64,000 nucleotides of DNA. Origin: an uncultured Bacteroidales bacterium (GTDB taxonomy: Bacteria > Bacteroidota > Bacteroidia > Bacteroidales > Muribaculaceae). The notes beneath the pieces are model-generated. The model did not search any database. It had not been told where the DNA came from and saw only the letters and a list, made by a program, of their open reading frames with translations. The DNA lies in assembly GCA_902776435.1 (NCBI GenBank), contig CACYQB010000004.1:62001-126000 (forward strand). The letters run 5' to 3'. The translations under genes and the position numbers were made by a program. This document shows, piece after piece, positions 10,501 through 19,478 of the stretch; within the stretch, counting starts at the first letter, position 1; every line of letters starts with the position of its first letter.

Positions 10501-11382
10501 GTGTATGCCCATCTGCTCAACACGGGCAAGAAGGACATCGAGAACGTCAATGTCGCTTACAACATCGAGAAGTACCGCAAGGGTAACAACAGCGCAGGCT
10601 TTGCCGTACAGTTGTACTACTCCATCGACGGCCGCAACTGGACCAGTGCTGGCAATGGTTTCTATACCTACTTCGCCCCCGACAGCGAGACGGCAGGTTA
10701 TGAGACCGTTCCTGGCGAGACCGTTCCCGTGAGTGGCGTGCTCGGCACCAATCTTTCACGCGGTTGTGACCTGTATTTAGCATGGAACATCAGCGTGGCC
10801 AGCGGTGACGCCGCACAGGGTGCCATGGCACTGGGTATCGATGACTTCTCCATCAGTGGTGAGTTGCCCAAGATACCTGATGCACAGCACTATATCTTCG
10901 TCAACGACCAGACGGGTTGGGATGCATTGGGACTGTATGCTTGGGGTGACAGCGAACTCTTCGGCGCTTGGCCTGGCGAGGCCAGCGTGGGTGATTCCAT
11001 TGTCAACGAAATCAATTACAAGGTATTCCTGTTGGATGCCAACAGCGGCAATTATCACCTCATTTTCAACAACTGGAACAATGGCGTGCAGTTGCCCGAC
11101 TATGACATCGTCGCTGACCGTGATTACTTCTTCACCATTACGGCCGATGGGGTAACCGAGGACCAGGCTACTGTGGTTGAAGGCATTGTTGATGCCAAGC
11201 CGATGATTAAAATCCAAAGCAACGTGGTGACATATCCCGGAACCATCATTGTCTATAACGCCAATGGCCAGGTTGTGGCCCAAGGTAAGGAGACACTGGG
11301 TCTGCAGCATCTGTCACGCGGCATTTACATCGTGCAGGGCAGCAACGGCAGCAATGCCGCAACCGCTAAAGTCGCCATCTGA
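7501..11382 (+). CDS. Exported multidomain protein: duplicated lectin-like module, starch-binding-like modules, SGNH-type domain, T9SS tail
   Basis: 1293 residues with a signal peptide; the ATG at 7501 is chosen over the in-frame TTG at 7492. A module near residues 39-250 (DFDGM... GTWNF... YNIEKYR... YLAWNISVASG) recurs near 914-1115. Each copy is followed by a short module resembling starch-binding module 26 (YIYVEDVTKWSNLYL near 255, YIFVNDQTGWDALGLYAW near 1130). Between are two SusE/F-like segments and, near 594-800, a DUF4886/SGNH-like domain with VKVLSLNNSL, the block LQEQSS, and DDRHPT, where D-x-x-H fits the SGNH Asp/His pair. The final ~70 residues (IIVYNANGQVVAQG... GIYIVQG) form a T9SS-type sorting domain. 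It is probably a cell-surface or secreted carbohydrate-active protein; the substrate is unproven. Confidence 0.82.
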   Translation: MKKFSTLLSFVVVMMLLSTWNGTVWAQDALQVTADATRVTQDFDGMWNGQEATLDMPQGWRVERQMSAPRTVGSYANATATVMYTGGTSLANNAKNGTWNFVSSSVPSDCSVGGLSTTVDGGTRCINLMTCLHNAGDEAITKLTLNYDIEKYRDGDNAAGFAVQLYISNDGVTWNNAGEDFYTYFAPDATTAGAEVVPISTTPIADKQLKIDLAAGADLYLAWNISVASGSSPNKAMGLSIDNVVIDATFASQDQSCYIYVEDVTKWSNLYLAMDGGEAMPASSSAVVNGVTYKVWSLDMDGNDHALVFSNGNGSTLSTSITANHDYYLCLTKDEVTEITDPENYTGYVDPSRPPFVASGIFLRGEVNSWGAVSDWEFSDEGNGTYVLYDKTLSGAFKVADASWSSACNYGSNGTTVQMDVPYSLVLGTNDNISCGVNAFICKRIVLTIADGAATLLLESNDDDTDLTSVYVIGDNNGWNYMDASGELRLVEGKTYKGQVTMPAVGDGYSHWRIYQRLGMGGVWGAESDLTGDNTSGTLIKGATGKVSTAPGTYDVTFNLATGEYSLELAASTPTTMTLQPANVVLVPELPAQVKVLSLNNSLIYYNDQDAVFNGIAAAMGKDAEWTKHTLLGKSLKTHWDEGDGVAEDGNPGAKMLVRSEAWSHIILQEQSSLPRTDIETFRANVKRWVDYIREYCPNPNAIIIVPVNWAYSGDWANYTAFNSTFVKNYQDVALDLGVTLCPVGVAYQNVFDREGSEGTLTWFLDDRHPTLKATYMAAAMEYGLIYGEDPISITWAPNGMTADDAADMRGYASRALNGFTNYVDHTAGQVHYKVTVRDQFGMEIDAPEPVVMTLSDGGEIDANQVFTSNGTNGEYTVTATTGNFTQNATVKVASALTEVITYPAIELNEETLSASQNFDAMGDEATATLPQEWRIDRILSGTRTVGRYDQADDHTMYSGGVNLPSNAKNGTWNFGDNAGNDRALGGISTGVADGTRCVNVYAHLLNTGKKDIENVNVAYNIEKYRKGNNSAGFAVQLYYSIDGRNWTSAGNGFYTYFAPDSETAGYETVPGETVPVSGVLGTNLSRGCDLYLAWNISVASGDAAQGAMALGIDDFSISGELPKIPDAQHYIFVNDQTGWDALGLYAWGDSELFGAWPGEASVGDSIVNEINYKVFLLDANSGNYHLIFNNWNNGVQLPDYDIVADRDYFFTITADGVTEDQATVVEGIVDAKPMIKIQSNVVTYPGTIIVYNANGQVVAQGKETLGLQHLSRGIYIVQGSNGSNAATAKVAI

Positions 11383-11414
11383 TCATAACCAAAATAAATT
11401 GATTTTTAACGTGA

Positions 11415-11450
11415 ATGGCCGCAGCCTGTCAAAGGTTTGCGGCCATTATT
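11415..11450 (+). terminator. Intrinsic terminator
   Basis: ATGGCCGCA and TGCGGCCAT form an inverted repeat around a 12-nt loop, followed by a T-rich stretch. It lies about 30 nt after the large exported-protein gene. Confidence 0.7.
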
Positions 11451-11513
11451 TTCATGGCACCTGAGCCATTTTTCCATTACGGCATGCTACATGTCAATAC
11501 ATGAACTAAAAAC

Positions 11514-11615
11514 GCTATAATTTGCCACGAGCGGGGTAAAAATGGCGTTCGTGGCAAAATATAAGCTATAATTTGCCACGAAGGGGTGAAAAATAGCGTT
11601 CGTGGCAAATTATAA
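11514..11615. repeat. Two tandem copies of a ~51-bp hairpin element
   Basis: Two adjacent units (11514-11564 and 11565-11615) each begin GCTATAATTTGCCACGA and end TCGTGGCAAA(A/T)TATAA. Each can therefore fold into its own stem of about 14 bp around a G-rich centre. They lie in the 450-bp gap before dusB, which otherwise holds the preceding terminator and a weak dusB promoter (TAATTTCG near 11792). The look is that of a REP-like extragenic element. Confidence 0.75.
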
Positions 11616-11834
11616 CAGTTTTTTTAATGGCAATTGGGTAATTGTGGGACAGCCGACGATCAGTTTTTTGTTCTAGAGTATGCCTGTGCACGTGTTATAA
11701 ATGACTTGGCTGGTTGGTTGTCGGCTTGCTCATTTTTCCTTAATAATGTCCTAAAATGCGTTAAGTGTTTGTCCAGTTGGGCAAAATGTCGTAATTTCGC
11801 AGTGTAAAACAAAATCCAAGGCACAAACATCACG

Positions 11835-12851
11835 ATGAAAATAGGGAATGTTGACTTGGGCGAGCGCCCCGTGATACTGGCACCCATGGAGGATGTCACC
11901 GATCAGTCGTTCAGGCTTATCTGCCGTGAACAGGGTGCCGATATGGTCTATACCGAGTTTGTCAGCGCTGACGCTTTGATCCGTAACATCGAGCGTTCGA
12001 TACAGAAGATGGCGATTGCTCCTGGCGAACGGCCTGCCGCTATCCAGATCTATGGCCGCGACATCGATGCGATGGTCGAGGCCGCCCGCATCGCTGCTAG
12101 CGCTCGTCCCGATTTCATTGACATCAACTGGGGCTGCCCTGTGAAAAAAATCGCTGGCAAAGGTTCAGGCGCGGGCATGTTGCGCAATGTGCCCTTGCTG
12201 CTCGAAATCACCCGTGCCGTTGTCCGTGCCGTTGACTTGCCCGTAACGGTGAAAACCCGCTTAGGCTGGGACCACAATAACAAGATCATCGTTGAACTGG
12301 CCGAACAACTGCAGGACTGTGGCATCGCCGCGCTCACGATACATGGCCGCACCCGCTCCCAGGTGTACAGCGGTGAGGCCGATTGGACCCTCATCGGCGA
12401 AGTGAAGAACAATCCCCGTATGCACATTCCCATCATCGGTAATGGTGACGTGACCACGCCCCAGAGGCTCAAGGAGTGCTACGACCGCTATGGCGTCGAT
12501 GGCGTGATGGTGGGCAGAGCCAGCATTGGCGCCCCCTGGATTTTCCGCGAGATGAAACAGTACCTGCTCACAGGCGAGGTACCCCAGATCACTAGTGCCG
12601 AGAAGATGGCCCTCGTGCGCCGTCAGATTGATGAGAGCATCGACCGTATCGACGAGTACCGTGGCATTCTGCACATCCGACGCCACTTGGCTGCCACGCC
12701 GTTGTTCAAGGGCATCCGCGATTTCCGTCCCACTCGCATCGCTATGCTCCAGGCCGACACCCGCGCCGAACTCGATGCCATCCTTGACCACATTGAGAAA
12801 GATATTTTGCCAAATATTGATCATTTACAAGTAACCAATTCAGAAACTTGA
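11835..12851 (+). CDS. dusB: tRNA-dihydrouridine synthase, DusB type
   Basis: FMN-dependent reductase that makes dihydrouridine in the D-loop of tRNAs. 338 residues, TIM-barrel N-terminal domain. Family marks: PVILAPMEDVTDQSFR, INWGCPVKKIAGKGSGAGML with the catalytic Cys in the CPVKK block, VKTRLGWD, IHGRTRSQVYSG, IGNGDV and DGVMVGRASIGAPWIF. The C-terminal helical domain matches the normal DusB length. The next gene (DUF2807) starts 18 nt after the stop and may be co-transcribed. Confidence 0.95.
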   Translation: MKIGNVDLGERPVILAPMEDVTDQSFRLICREQGADMVYTEFVSADALIRNIERSIQKMAIAPGERPAAIQIYGRDIDAMVEAARIAASARPDFIDINWGCPVKKIAGKGSGAGMLRNVPLLLEITRAVVRAVDLPVTVKTRLGWDHNNKIIVELAEQLQDCGIAALTIHGRTRSQVYSGEADWTLIGEVKNNPRMHIPIIGNGDVTTPQRLKECYDRYGVDGVMVGRASIGAPWIFREMKQYLLTGEVPQITSAEKMALVRRQIDESIDRIDEYRGILHIRRHLAATPLFKGIRDFRPTRIAMLQADTRAELDAILDHIEKDILPNIDHLQVTNSET

Positions 12852-12869
12852 GGTTAAAAGTACAAAGAG

Positions 12870-13586
12870 ATGAAGCTGAAAAACAGATTGTTGATAAGTG
12901 TGCTGATGGTAGCGATGGCATCGCTCGTGTCGATGGCTCAAGAGAAACTACACGTTGTCAAGGTGGGCGACTTCAAACGTCTGAGCCTCGTTGACAACAT
13001 CAATGTGAACTACCGCTGCAATCCCGATTCGGCGGGATTGGCCGTATTTACCTCTACCCAGGAGATTGCCAATGACATCATCTTCAGGCTGTCTGACTCA
13101 GGACGCCTCACGATACAGGTCGAAGACGAGACCGAGCGCAATGCCCAACTGCCGAATATGACCGTCTATTCCTCATCACTCGAGGAGGCCGAGAATGCCG
13201 GTGACAGCACCCTGCGCCTGTCAGGCTTACCCATGATGCCGTTGTTCAAGGTCCGTTTGCTCGACAACGGCAAGATTATCGCACGCAACCTGCGTGCTTC
13301 CAAGCTCGAGTTACACCTCTTGAGCGGCAAGGGCAAGATTATCGCTTCGGGCAAGTGCGATGAACTCGCGTTGAGGCTTGTGGGAACCGGCGAAATCCAG
13401 GCCGACCAGGTGGTGGCCACCGATGTCTCCTGCCGCATCATGGGCACGGGATCGATTGGTTGCCATGTAGATGGCGGCATCCTGAAGGTCAACGGAAGCG
13501 GTACCGGCAAAGTCTATTACAAGGGTACTCCCTCGAAGGTTTCGGTCAAGAAACTCGGTACCATAAAGGCCATCCCCATGAAGTAA
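12870..13586 (+). CDS. DUF2807 (GIN-domain) exported protein
   Basis: 238 residues with a signal peptide (ends near VSMAQ). The remainder is a beta-solenoid-like DUF2807 'head GIN' domain: FKRLSLVDNINVNYR at the start, then alternating short strands such as KIIARNLRASKLELHLLSGKGKIIASG and the late GTGSIGCHVDGGILKVNGSGTGKVYYKG. Proteins of this family are exported to the periplasm or outer membrane in Bacteroidetes; their function is unknown. It follows dusB by 18 nt, but the link appears positional rather than functional. Confidence 0.8.
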   Translation: MKLKNRLLISVLMVAMASLVSMAQEKLHVVKVGDFKRLSLVDNINVNYRCNPDSAGLAVFTSTQEIANDIIFRLSDSGRLTIQVEDETERNAQLPNMTVYSSSLEEAENAGDSTLRLSGLPMMPLFKVRLLDNGKIIARNLRASKLELHLLSGKGKIIASGKCDELALRLVGTGEIQADQVVATDVSCRIMGTGSIGCHVDGGILKVNGSGTGKVYYKGTPSKVSVKKLGTIKAIPMK

Positions 13587-13708
13587 AACTCAATATCCGT
13601 TTAGAGGATGATAATTGCCCGAGATGGGCGCCAAAATAATAACAAAATCTGATTTTTCATGTGGTTGTGTCATAATAGGTCGATGTTTTTTTAATCGGCC
13701 TAGTGGCC

Positions 13709-13805
13709 GAGAAATTAAACAAAATTTGTATATAATTAAACAAATTGAATTTTTATTTTAATTTTATTAATAATTTTGTTTAATTTCTCGCGCAAAGCGC
13801 GATTC
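13709..13805. repeat. AT-rich inverted repeat with a hairpin, member of a dispersed family
   Basis: The arm GAGAAATTAAACAAAATT (from 13709) pairs with AATTTTGTTTAATTTCTC (13772-13789) across an AT-rich centre. It is followed by the small hairpin CGCGC-AAA-GCGCG. The last 34 bp (13772-13805) reappear on the opposite strand at 40297-40330 with a paired change in the hairpin. The rest of the gap 13587-13883 holds nothing else I can recognise. Confidence 0.75.
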
Positions 13806-13883
13806 AGTTTGCAGCAGATGAATTATGGCATAACTTCATTTGCTCTTGTTGACAGGCATGATGTCAAGATTTTTGCCATGACG

Positions 13884-13914
13884 TTGTGAGATAGTGAGAT
13901 TTTTTGTAATTTTG
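13884..13914 (+). promoter_or_regulatory. pheT operon promoter
   Basis: TTG at 13884 and TAATTTTG at 13907-13914, separated by 20 bp, about 35 nt before the pheT ATG. Confidence 0.6.
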
Positions 13915-13950
13915 CACGTTTTTAAGCGATTATAAATCTTATTCAAGACT

Positions 13951-16416
13951 ATGAATATTTCCTATAAATGGCTCAAACGCTATATTGATACCGACCTGAC
14001 ACCTGAGAAGGTGGCCGAGGCTCTGACCTCGTTAGGTCTGGAAGTGGGAGCAGTAGAACAAGTCGAAACCATCAAGGGCGGCCTTAGGGGCCTGGTTGTC
14101 GGTCAGGTGATGACCTGCATTGACCATCCCAACAGTGACCACCTGCACATCACCACAGTCAACCTGGGTGATGGTAATGATCCCGTGCAGATCGTGTGCG
14201 GCGCCCCCAATGTGGCCGCCGGACAGAAGGTCATTGTCGCTACTCTGGGCACCAAACTCTATGACGGCGACCAGGAGTTTACCATCAAGCGCTCCAAGAT
14301 GCGCGGCGAGGAATCCTTGGGCATGATTTGCGCCGAGGACGAAATCGGTGTGGGCACAAGCCATGACGGCATCATCGTCCTGCCTGAGGACGCTGTTGTG
14401 GGTACTCCCGCTGCCGACTATTATGGCATCGAGGATGACTACCTCATTGAGGTGGACCTGACACCCAACCGCATTGACGGCGGCTCGCATTACGGTGTGG
14501 CACGCGACCTTGCGGCATGGATGCATCACCAGGGCATGGAGGGTAACCTGCACCGTCCTGATGTGAGCGGCTTTGCCATCGACCGCAAGGACGGCGGCAT
14601 CCCCGTTACTGTCGAGAACGCTGAGGCTTGCCCCCGCTATGCTGGTCTGACCGTGCGTGGTGTCAAGGTTCAGGAGAGTCCCAAGTGGCTCAAGGACCTG
14701 TTGCTCGCAGTGGGCCAGCGTCCCATCAACAATATCGTCGATATCACCAATTATGTCCTGCTCGGCACGGGACAGCCTATGCACTGCTTTGACCTGAGCA
14801 AGGTCAAGGGTGACCACATCGTGGTCAAGACTGTGGCTGCCGGTACCAAGTTCACTACCCTCGACGGCGTGGAGCGCACGCTCACCGACCGCGACTTGAT
14901 GATTTGCAACGGCGAGGAGCCGATGTGCATCGGTGGTGTGTTCGGCGGTTTGGATTCGGGTGTGACCAACCAGACGACCGACGTCTTCCTGGAGTCGGCC
15001 TATTTCCACCCCACTTGGATCCGCAAGACGGCACGCCGTTTCGGCCTGAATACCGATGCGTCGTTCCGCTTTGAGCGCGGTATCGACCCCAATAGTGTGA
15101 TTTATAACCTCAAACTTGCTGCTATGCTTGTCAAGGAACTGGCTGGTGGTGAGATTTGCGGTGACATCATCGACGTGAAAGCCCATGATTTCCCCGGCTT
15201 CCCCGTCGAGTTGCATTACGACTATGTGAAGCGCCTCATCGGCAAGGAGATTCCTCACAACGAGATCCGCGACATCGTCAAGAGTCTGGAGATGGAAATT
15301 ACTGCCGAGGACGAGGAGAAGCTGCAACTCGTCGTGCCGCCCTACCGTGTGGACGTTCAGCGCCCCTGTGACGTGGTCGAGGACATCCTGCGCGTGTATG
15401 GCTACAACAATGTCGAGTTCACCAGCGAGGTGCACAGCAGCCTCTCGAACAAGACCGACGTGGACTTCCGCGACGACAAGCAGGAAATCATCAGCAACCA
15501 GCTGACCAGTGTGGGTTACCACGAGATCATGAACAACTCATTGACCGTGGGTGCCTACTATGAGGGCTTGACGACCTATCCTGCCGACCGCTGTGTCCAG
15601 ATCATGAACCCGCTGAGCAGCGACTTGAACGTGATGCGCCAGACGCTCATGTTCGGCGGCTTGGAGAGCATCGCCCGCAACATCAACCACAAGAACCCCA
15701 ACCTGCGCCTGTATGAGTTCGGTAACGTCTATTGCCATGACGCCAGCATCAGCCAGGAGGAGAAGGCACTTGCTCCCTATAGCGAGACCACCCAGATGGG
15801 CATATGGATGACTGGTAACAACCACGATGAGTCGTGGGCCGATAAGGTGAGGGCATTGAACGTTTATGACCTCAAGGCCGACTTGGAGAACATGCTTGTC
15901 AACTTAGGTATCAACATGCATGACTTGGTTATCGAGCAATATGAGGACGAGACCTTGAACCCCGCCCTGCGTTACAGCAACCGTGGCGGCAAGACCGTTG
16001 CCGTGATGGGTGTTGTTGACGAAGCGTTGGCTAAACGGTTCGACGTGGACCAGCCTGTTTATTACGCACAGATCAATTGGATCCTTGCCTGCAAGTTGGC
16101 GATGAAGAAGGACATCAAGTACAGCGACCTGCCCAAGACGCTGCCCCTGCGCCGCGACCTGGCATTGCTCGTGGACCGCGAGGTGACCTACGACGACATC
16201 CGTCGCGTGGTAGAGGCCAGCGAGAAGAAACTCTTGAAGTCGATGACCTTGTTCGATGTTTACGAGAGCAACAAGTTGGAGGCTGGCAAGAAATCCTATG
16301 CTATCAGCATGATTCTGCAAGACAACGAGAAGACGCTCAACGACAAGCAGATTGATGCCATCATGAGCAAAATCATCAAGAACCTAGAGACCCAGTTGGG
16401 TGCCAAACTTAGGTAA
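13951..16416 (+). CDS. pheT: Phenylalanyl-tRNA synthetase beta subunit
   Basis: Beta subunit of the (alpha-beta)2 enzyme that charges tRNA-Phe. 821 residues, the normal length. It starts MNISYKWLKRYID and carries an N-terminal tRNA-binding OB domain (DHPNSDHLHITTVNLG, VCGAPNV), the B3/B4 editing region (LTPNRIDGGSHYGVARDLAAW), the B5 domain, the degenerate catalytic core (NPLSSDLNVMRQTL) and a C-terminal anticodon-binding FDX-ACB domain (LRRDLALLVDREVTYDDIR). pheS is not adjacent, as is common in Bacteroidetes. The next genes yebC (68 nt) and metG (30 nt) read the same way and may form a translation operon. Confidence 0.97.
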   Translation: MNISYKWLKRYIDTDLTPEKVAEALTSLGLEVGAVEQVETIKGGLRGLVVGQVMTCIDHPNSDHLHITTVNLGDGNDPVQIVCGAPNVAAGQKVIVATLGTKLYDGDQEFTIKRSKMRGEESLGMICAEDEIGVGTSHDGIIVLPEDAVVGTPAADYYGIEDDYLIEVDLTPNRIDGGSHYGVARDLAAWMHHQGMEGNLHRPDVSGFAIDRKDGGIPVTVENAEACPRYAGLTVRGVKVQESPKWLKDLLLAVGQRPINNIVDITNYVLLGTGQPMHCFDLSKVKGDHIVVKTVAAGTKFTTLDGVERTLTDRDLMICNGEEPMCIGGVFGGLDSGVTNQTTDVFLESAYFHPTWIRKTARRFGLNTDASFRFERGIDPNSVIYNLKLAAMLVKELAGGEICGDIIDVKAHDFPGFPVELHYDYVKRLIGKEIPHNEIRDIVKSLEMEITAEDEEKLQLVVPPYRVDVQRPCDVVEDILRVYGYNNVEFTSEVHSSLSNKTDVDFRDDKQEIISNQLTSVGYHEIMNNSLTVGAYYEGLTTYPADRCVQIMNPLSSDLNVMRQTLMFGGLESIARNINHKNPNLRLYEFGNVYCHDASISQEEKALAPYSETTQMGIWMTGNNHDESWADKVRALNVYDLKADLENMLVNLGINMHDLVIEQYEDETLNPALRYSNRGGKTVAVMGVVDEALAKRFDVDQPVYYAQINWILACKLAMKKDIKYSDLPKTLPLRRDLALLVDREVTYDDIRRVVEASEKKLLKSMTLFDVYESNKLEAGKKSYAISMILQDNEKTLNDKQIDAIMSKIIKNLETQLGAKLR

Positions 16417-16484
16417 GGCGTTAGGCTTTAGGTTTTAGAAACCACTATAGACAGAAAACTTTAACATTTTAACTCAATAAAACA

Positions 16485-17216
16485 ATGGGAAGAGCTTTTG
16501 AATACCGCAAAGCAAGAAAGATGAAACGCTGGGGCAGCATGTCCCGCACCTTTACAAGAATCGGTAAGGAAATCACCATCGCCGTCAAGGCTGGTGGCCC
16601 GGACCCTGAAGGCAACTCACGTCTGCGCGCGTTGATCGCCAACGCCAAGACGGCCAATATGCCCAAGGAGAATATCGAGCGCGCCATCAAGCGCGCCAGC
16701 GAGAAGGATGCCGGTGATTACAAGGAGGTGATCTACGAGGGATTCGGTCCTCATGGCATCGCTATCCTGGTCGAGACCGCTACCGACAACACCACCCGCA
16801 CCGTGGCCAACCTGCGCAACTACTTCAACAAGAAGGGCGGTTCACTTGGCAACTCGGGCAGTGTGGCCTTCATGTTCAGCCACAAGTGCTATTTCCATGT
16901 TGCTCCCAAGGCCGATGTTGACCCTGACGAGCTGGAGCTCGAACTCATCGACTGCGGCGCCGAGGAATTTGCCATCGACGAGGAGGAAATGCTCGTGTCG
17001 GGCGACTTTGCCGCCAATGGTGACATCATGAAGTACCTCGAGGACAACGGCTTTGAAATCAAGAGCAGTGAGTTCGTTTACGAACCCGCCGATTACAAGG
17101 ACGTCAACGAGGCCGAGCGCGCTGATGTCGAGGCCCTGATCGAGGCCCTCGAGGAGGACGACGACGTGCAGAACGTCTTCACCACCATGGCCGAGGGTGA
17201 GGGTGACGACGAGTAA
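16485..17216 (+). CDS. yebC: YebC/PmpR family DNA-binding/translation factor
   Basis: 243 residues of the YebC family (MGRAFEYRKARKMKRW, MPKENIERAIKRAS, YEGFGPHGIAILVETATDN, FNKKGGSLGNSGSVAFMF). Members were described as transcription regulators, and more recently some were reported to help ribosomes through difficult peptide stretches. An acidic C-terminus (EALEEDDDVQNVF) is normal for the family. It sits between pheT and metG with short gaps, a position that suits a translation role. Confidence 0.93.
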   Translation: MGRAFEYRKARKMKRWGSMSRTFTRIGKEITIAVKAGGPDPEGNSRLRALIANAKTANMPKENIERAIKRASEKDAGDYKEVIYEGFGPHGIAILVETATDNTTRTVANLRNYFNKKGGSLGNSGSVAFMFSHKCYFHVAPKADVDPDELELELIDCGAEEFAIDEEEMLVSGDFAANGDIMKYLEDNGFEIKSSEFVYEPADYKDVNEAERADVEALIEALEEDDDVQNVFTTMAEGEGDDE

Positions 17217-17246
17217 TCCCACACTCCGCTATCAGTAAAAACAACA

Positions 17247-19313
17247 ATGGAGAAAGAGAAGAAATTTGCGCGCACGCTGGTGACGACGGCTTTGCCCTAT
17301 GCTAACGGCCCGGTTCACATCGGCCACTTGGCTGGTGTGTATGTGCCTGCCGACATCTACGTGCGTTACCTGCGCCTGAAGGGCGAGGACGTGATGTTCG
17401 TTGGCGGTAGCGACGAGCATGGTGTGCCCGTGACGCAGCGCGCCCGCAAGGAGGGTATCACCCCGCAGCAGGTCGTGGACCGCTACCACAGTATTATTAA
17501 AGAATCGTTTAAGGAACTGGGAATATCCTACGACATCTACAGCCGCACGACCTCAACGATCCATCACCAGTTCGCCGCAGAGTTTTTCCGCAAACTCTAT
17601 GACGAGGGCAAGCTCATCGAGAAGGTGACCAAGCAGTTCTATGACGAGCAGGACGGCAAATTCCTTACCGACCGCGACGTTGAGGGCGAATGCCCCTACT
17701 GCCACCATCCCGCCGCCAAGGGTAACCAGTGTGAGGATGGCTGTGGCCGCGACCTGGACCCGACGGAACTGATTAACCCGCACGCCAAGGACAGCGACCA
17801 CCCGCTCGTGCTCAAGGATACCACCAACTGGTTCCTGCCCCTCAATGAATATGAGGGATGGCTCAAGGAGTGGATCCTCGAGGGCCACAAGGAGTGGCGC
17901 ACCAACGTCTATGGCCAGTGCAAGTCTTGGCTCGACAACGGCTTGCAGCCCCGCGCCATGACGCGCGACCTGGATTGGGGTATCCCCGTGCCCGTCGAGG
18001 GCGCTGAGGGCAAGGTGCTCTATGTGTGGTTTGACGCCCCCATCGGCTACATCAGCAACACCAAGGAACTCTGCGATGCTCAGCCCGAGCGCTGGGGCAC
18101 CTGGCAGCACTGGTGGCAAGATGACAACACGCGTCTGATCCACTTCATCGGCAAGGACAACATCGTGTTCCACTGCATCATCTTCCCCACGATGATGAAG
18201 GCCCATGGTGATTACATCATGCCTGACAACGTGCCGGCTAACGAGTTCCTCAACCTCGAGGGCGACAAGATCTCGACCAGCCGCAACTGGGCTGTCTGGC
18301 TCCATGAGTACCTCAAGGACTTCCCCGGCAAGCAGGACGTGCTGCGCTATGTCCTCACCGCCAATGCCCCTGAGACCAAGGACAACGACTTCACCTGGAA
18401 GGACTTCCAGGCCCGCAACAACAATGAGTTGGTGGCTATCCTGGGTAACTTTGTCAACCGTGCGCTGGTGCTGACACACAAGTTCTGTGGCGGCATCGTG
18501 CCCGAGGCTGGCGAATTGACCGACATCGACCGCCAGACCATTGAGGAGTTCAAGAACGTCAAGGCCACACTGAGCGACCACATCGAGCGTTTCCATTTCC
18601 GTGAGGCGCTGAAGGACGCTATGGACCTGGCGCGTTGTGGCAACAAGTACCTCGCCGACACCGAGCCTTGGAAACTCGCTAAGACCGACATGGCACGTGT
18701 GCAGACCATCATGAACCTGGCGCTGCAGATTACCGCCAACCTGGCTATTGCCTTCGAGCCTTTCCTGCCCTTCAGTTCCGAGAAACTGCGCGGCATGATT
18801 GGTATGGACAAAGTGGAATGGAATCGCCTGGGTGACATTGACATCCTGCCCGCAGGCCGCACCCTCGAGCAGCCCGTGCTGTTGTTCGAGAAAATCGAGG
18901 ACGACGTCATCGACGGCCAGATCCAACGCCTGGAGCGCATCAAGCAGGAGAACATCGTCAACAACTTCAAGCCCAAGCCCATCACCACGTCGTGCACCAT
19001 CGACGACTTTGCCAAACTCGACATCCGCGTGGGCACCGTCGTAGCATGCGAGAAGGTGAAGAAGGCCGACAAACTCTTGAAGTTCACCATCGACGATGGT
19101 ATCCAGGGCCGCACCATCATCAGCGGCATCGCCAAGTGGTACCAGCCCGAGGAACTGGTAGGCAAGCAGGTGTGCTTCATCGCCAACTTCCCGCCCCGCA
19201 AGCTCAAGGGCATCGAGAGCCAAGGCATGATCCTCAGCGCCGAGGACGCCGGCGGACGCCTCGTAGTCATCGGCCCCACCGGCCCCGTCAAGCCCGGCTG
19301 CCAAGTAGGCTAA
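17247..19313 (+). CDS. metG: Methionyl-tRNA synthetase
   Basis: Class I enzyme that charges tRNA-Met. 688 residues. The HIGH-type signature [14 protein letters not shown] is near residue 20, a zinc-knuckle region with CPYCHH and CEDGC follows near 150, and the KMSKS-type loop is KISTS near 341. The C-terminal ~110 residues form a Trbp111-like tRNA-binding domain ([24 protein letters not shown]), giving the long, dimerising form of the enzyme. It is the last gene of the pheT-yebC-metG run; a hairpin with a T-tract follows directly. Confidence 0.97.
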   Translation: MEKEKKFARTLVTTALPYANGPVHIGHLAGVYVPADIYVRYLRLKGEDVMFVGGSDEHGVPVTQRARKEGITPQQVVDRYHSIIKESFKELGISYDIYSRTTSTIHHQFAAEFFRKLYDEGKLIEKVTKQFYDEQDGKFLTDRDVEGECPYCHHPAAKGNQCEDGCGRDLDPTELINPHAKDSDHPLVLKDTTNWFLPLNEYEGWLKEWILEGHKEWRTNVYGQCKSWLDNGLQPRAMTRDLDWGIPVPVEGAEGKVLYVWFDAPIGYISNTKELCDAQPERWGTWQHWWQDDNTRLIHFIGKDNIVFHCIIFPTMMKAHGDYIMPDNVPANEFLNLEGDKISTSRNWAVWLHEYLKDFPGKQDVLRYVLTANAPETKDNDFTWKDFQARNNNELVAILGNFVNRALVLTHKFCGGIVPEAGELTDIDRQTIEEFKNVKATLSDHIERFHFREALKDAMDLARCGNKYLADTEPWKLAKTDMARVQTIMNLALQITANLAIAFEPFLPFSSEKLRGMIGMDKVEWNRLGDIDILPAGRTLEQPVLLFEKIEDDVIDGQIQRLERIKQENIVNNFKPKPITTSCTIDDFAKLDIRVGTVVACEKVKKADKLLKFTIDDGIQGRTIISGIAKWYQPEELVGKQVCFIANFPPRKLKGIESQGMILSAEDAGGRLVVIGPTGPVKPGCQVG

Positions 19314-19328
19314 CCACAATCCCACCCA

Positions 19329-19386
19329 CAAAAAATTACGCGAATTTCGCTAATCCCCCAATTAGCCCAATTCGCGTAATTTTTTA
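19329..19386. terminator. Hairpin terminator after metG
   Basis: CAAAAAATTACGCGAATT pairs with AATTCGCGTAATTTTTT over a 24-nt centre and runs into a T-tract. The arms are long and close to perfect, so the structure could act in both directions. Confidence 0.75.
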
Positions 19387-19420
19387 TTTCGTCGAACAAT
19401 TAACTTAATGATTATACGCA

Positions 19421-19453
19421 ATTAGAGCGGCCCCCACCCGGGTCGCTCTAATT
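19421..19453. terminator. Hairpin between metG and the giant exported-protein gene
   Basis: ATTAGAGCG / CGCTCTAAT flank a GC-rich loop. It sits about 25 nt beyond the stop of the minus-strand giant gene and probably ends that transcript. Only AT-rich sequence, not a clean T-tract, follows on that strand. Confidence 0.55.
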
Positions 19454-19478
19454 TATTGGGATGAGAATGGGAGTCTGA

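Noticed and set aside
14032..15522. Long minus-strand open frames opposite pheT, and similar ones opposite metG (17553-19331), the Na/phosphate transporter (60366-61853), deoC (55702-56763) and the beta-helix gene (58211-59107)
   Set aside because: All mirror strongly supported genes, have Val/His/Ala-rich antisense composition and show no domain or start signal.
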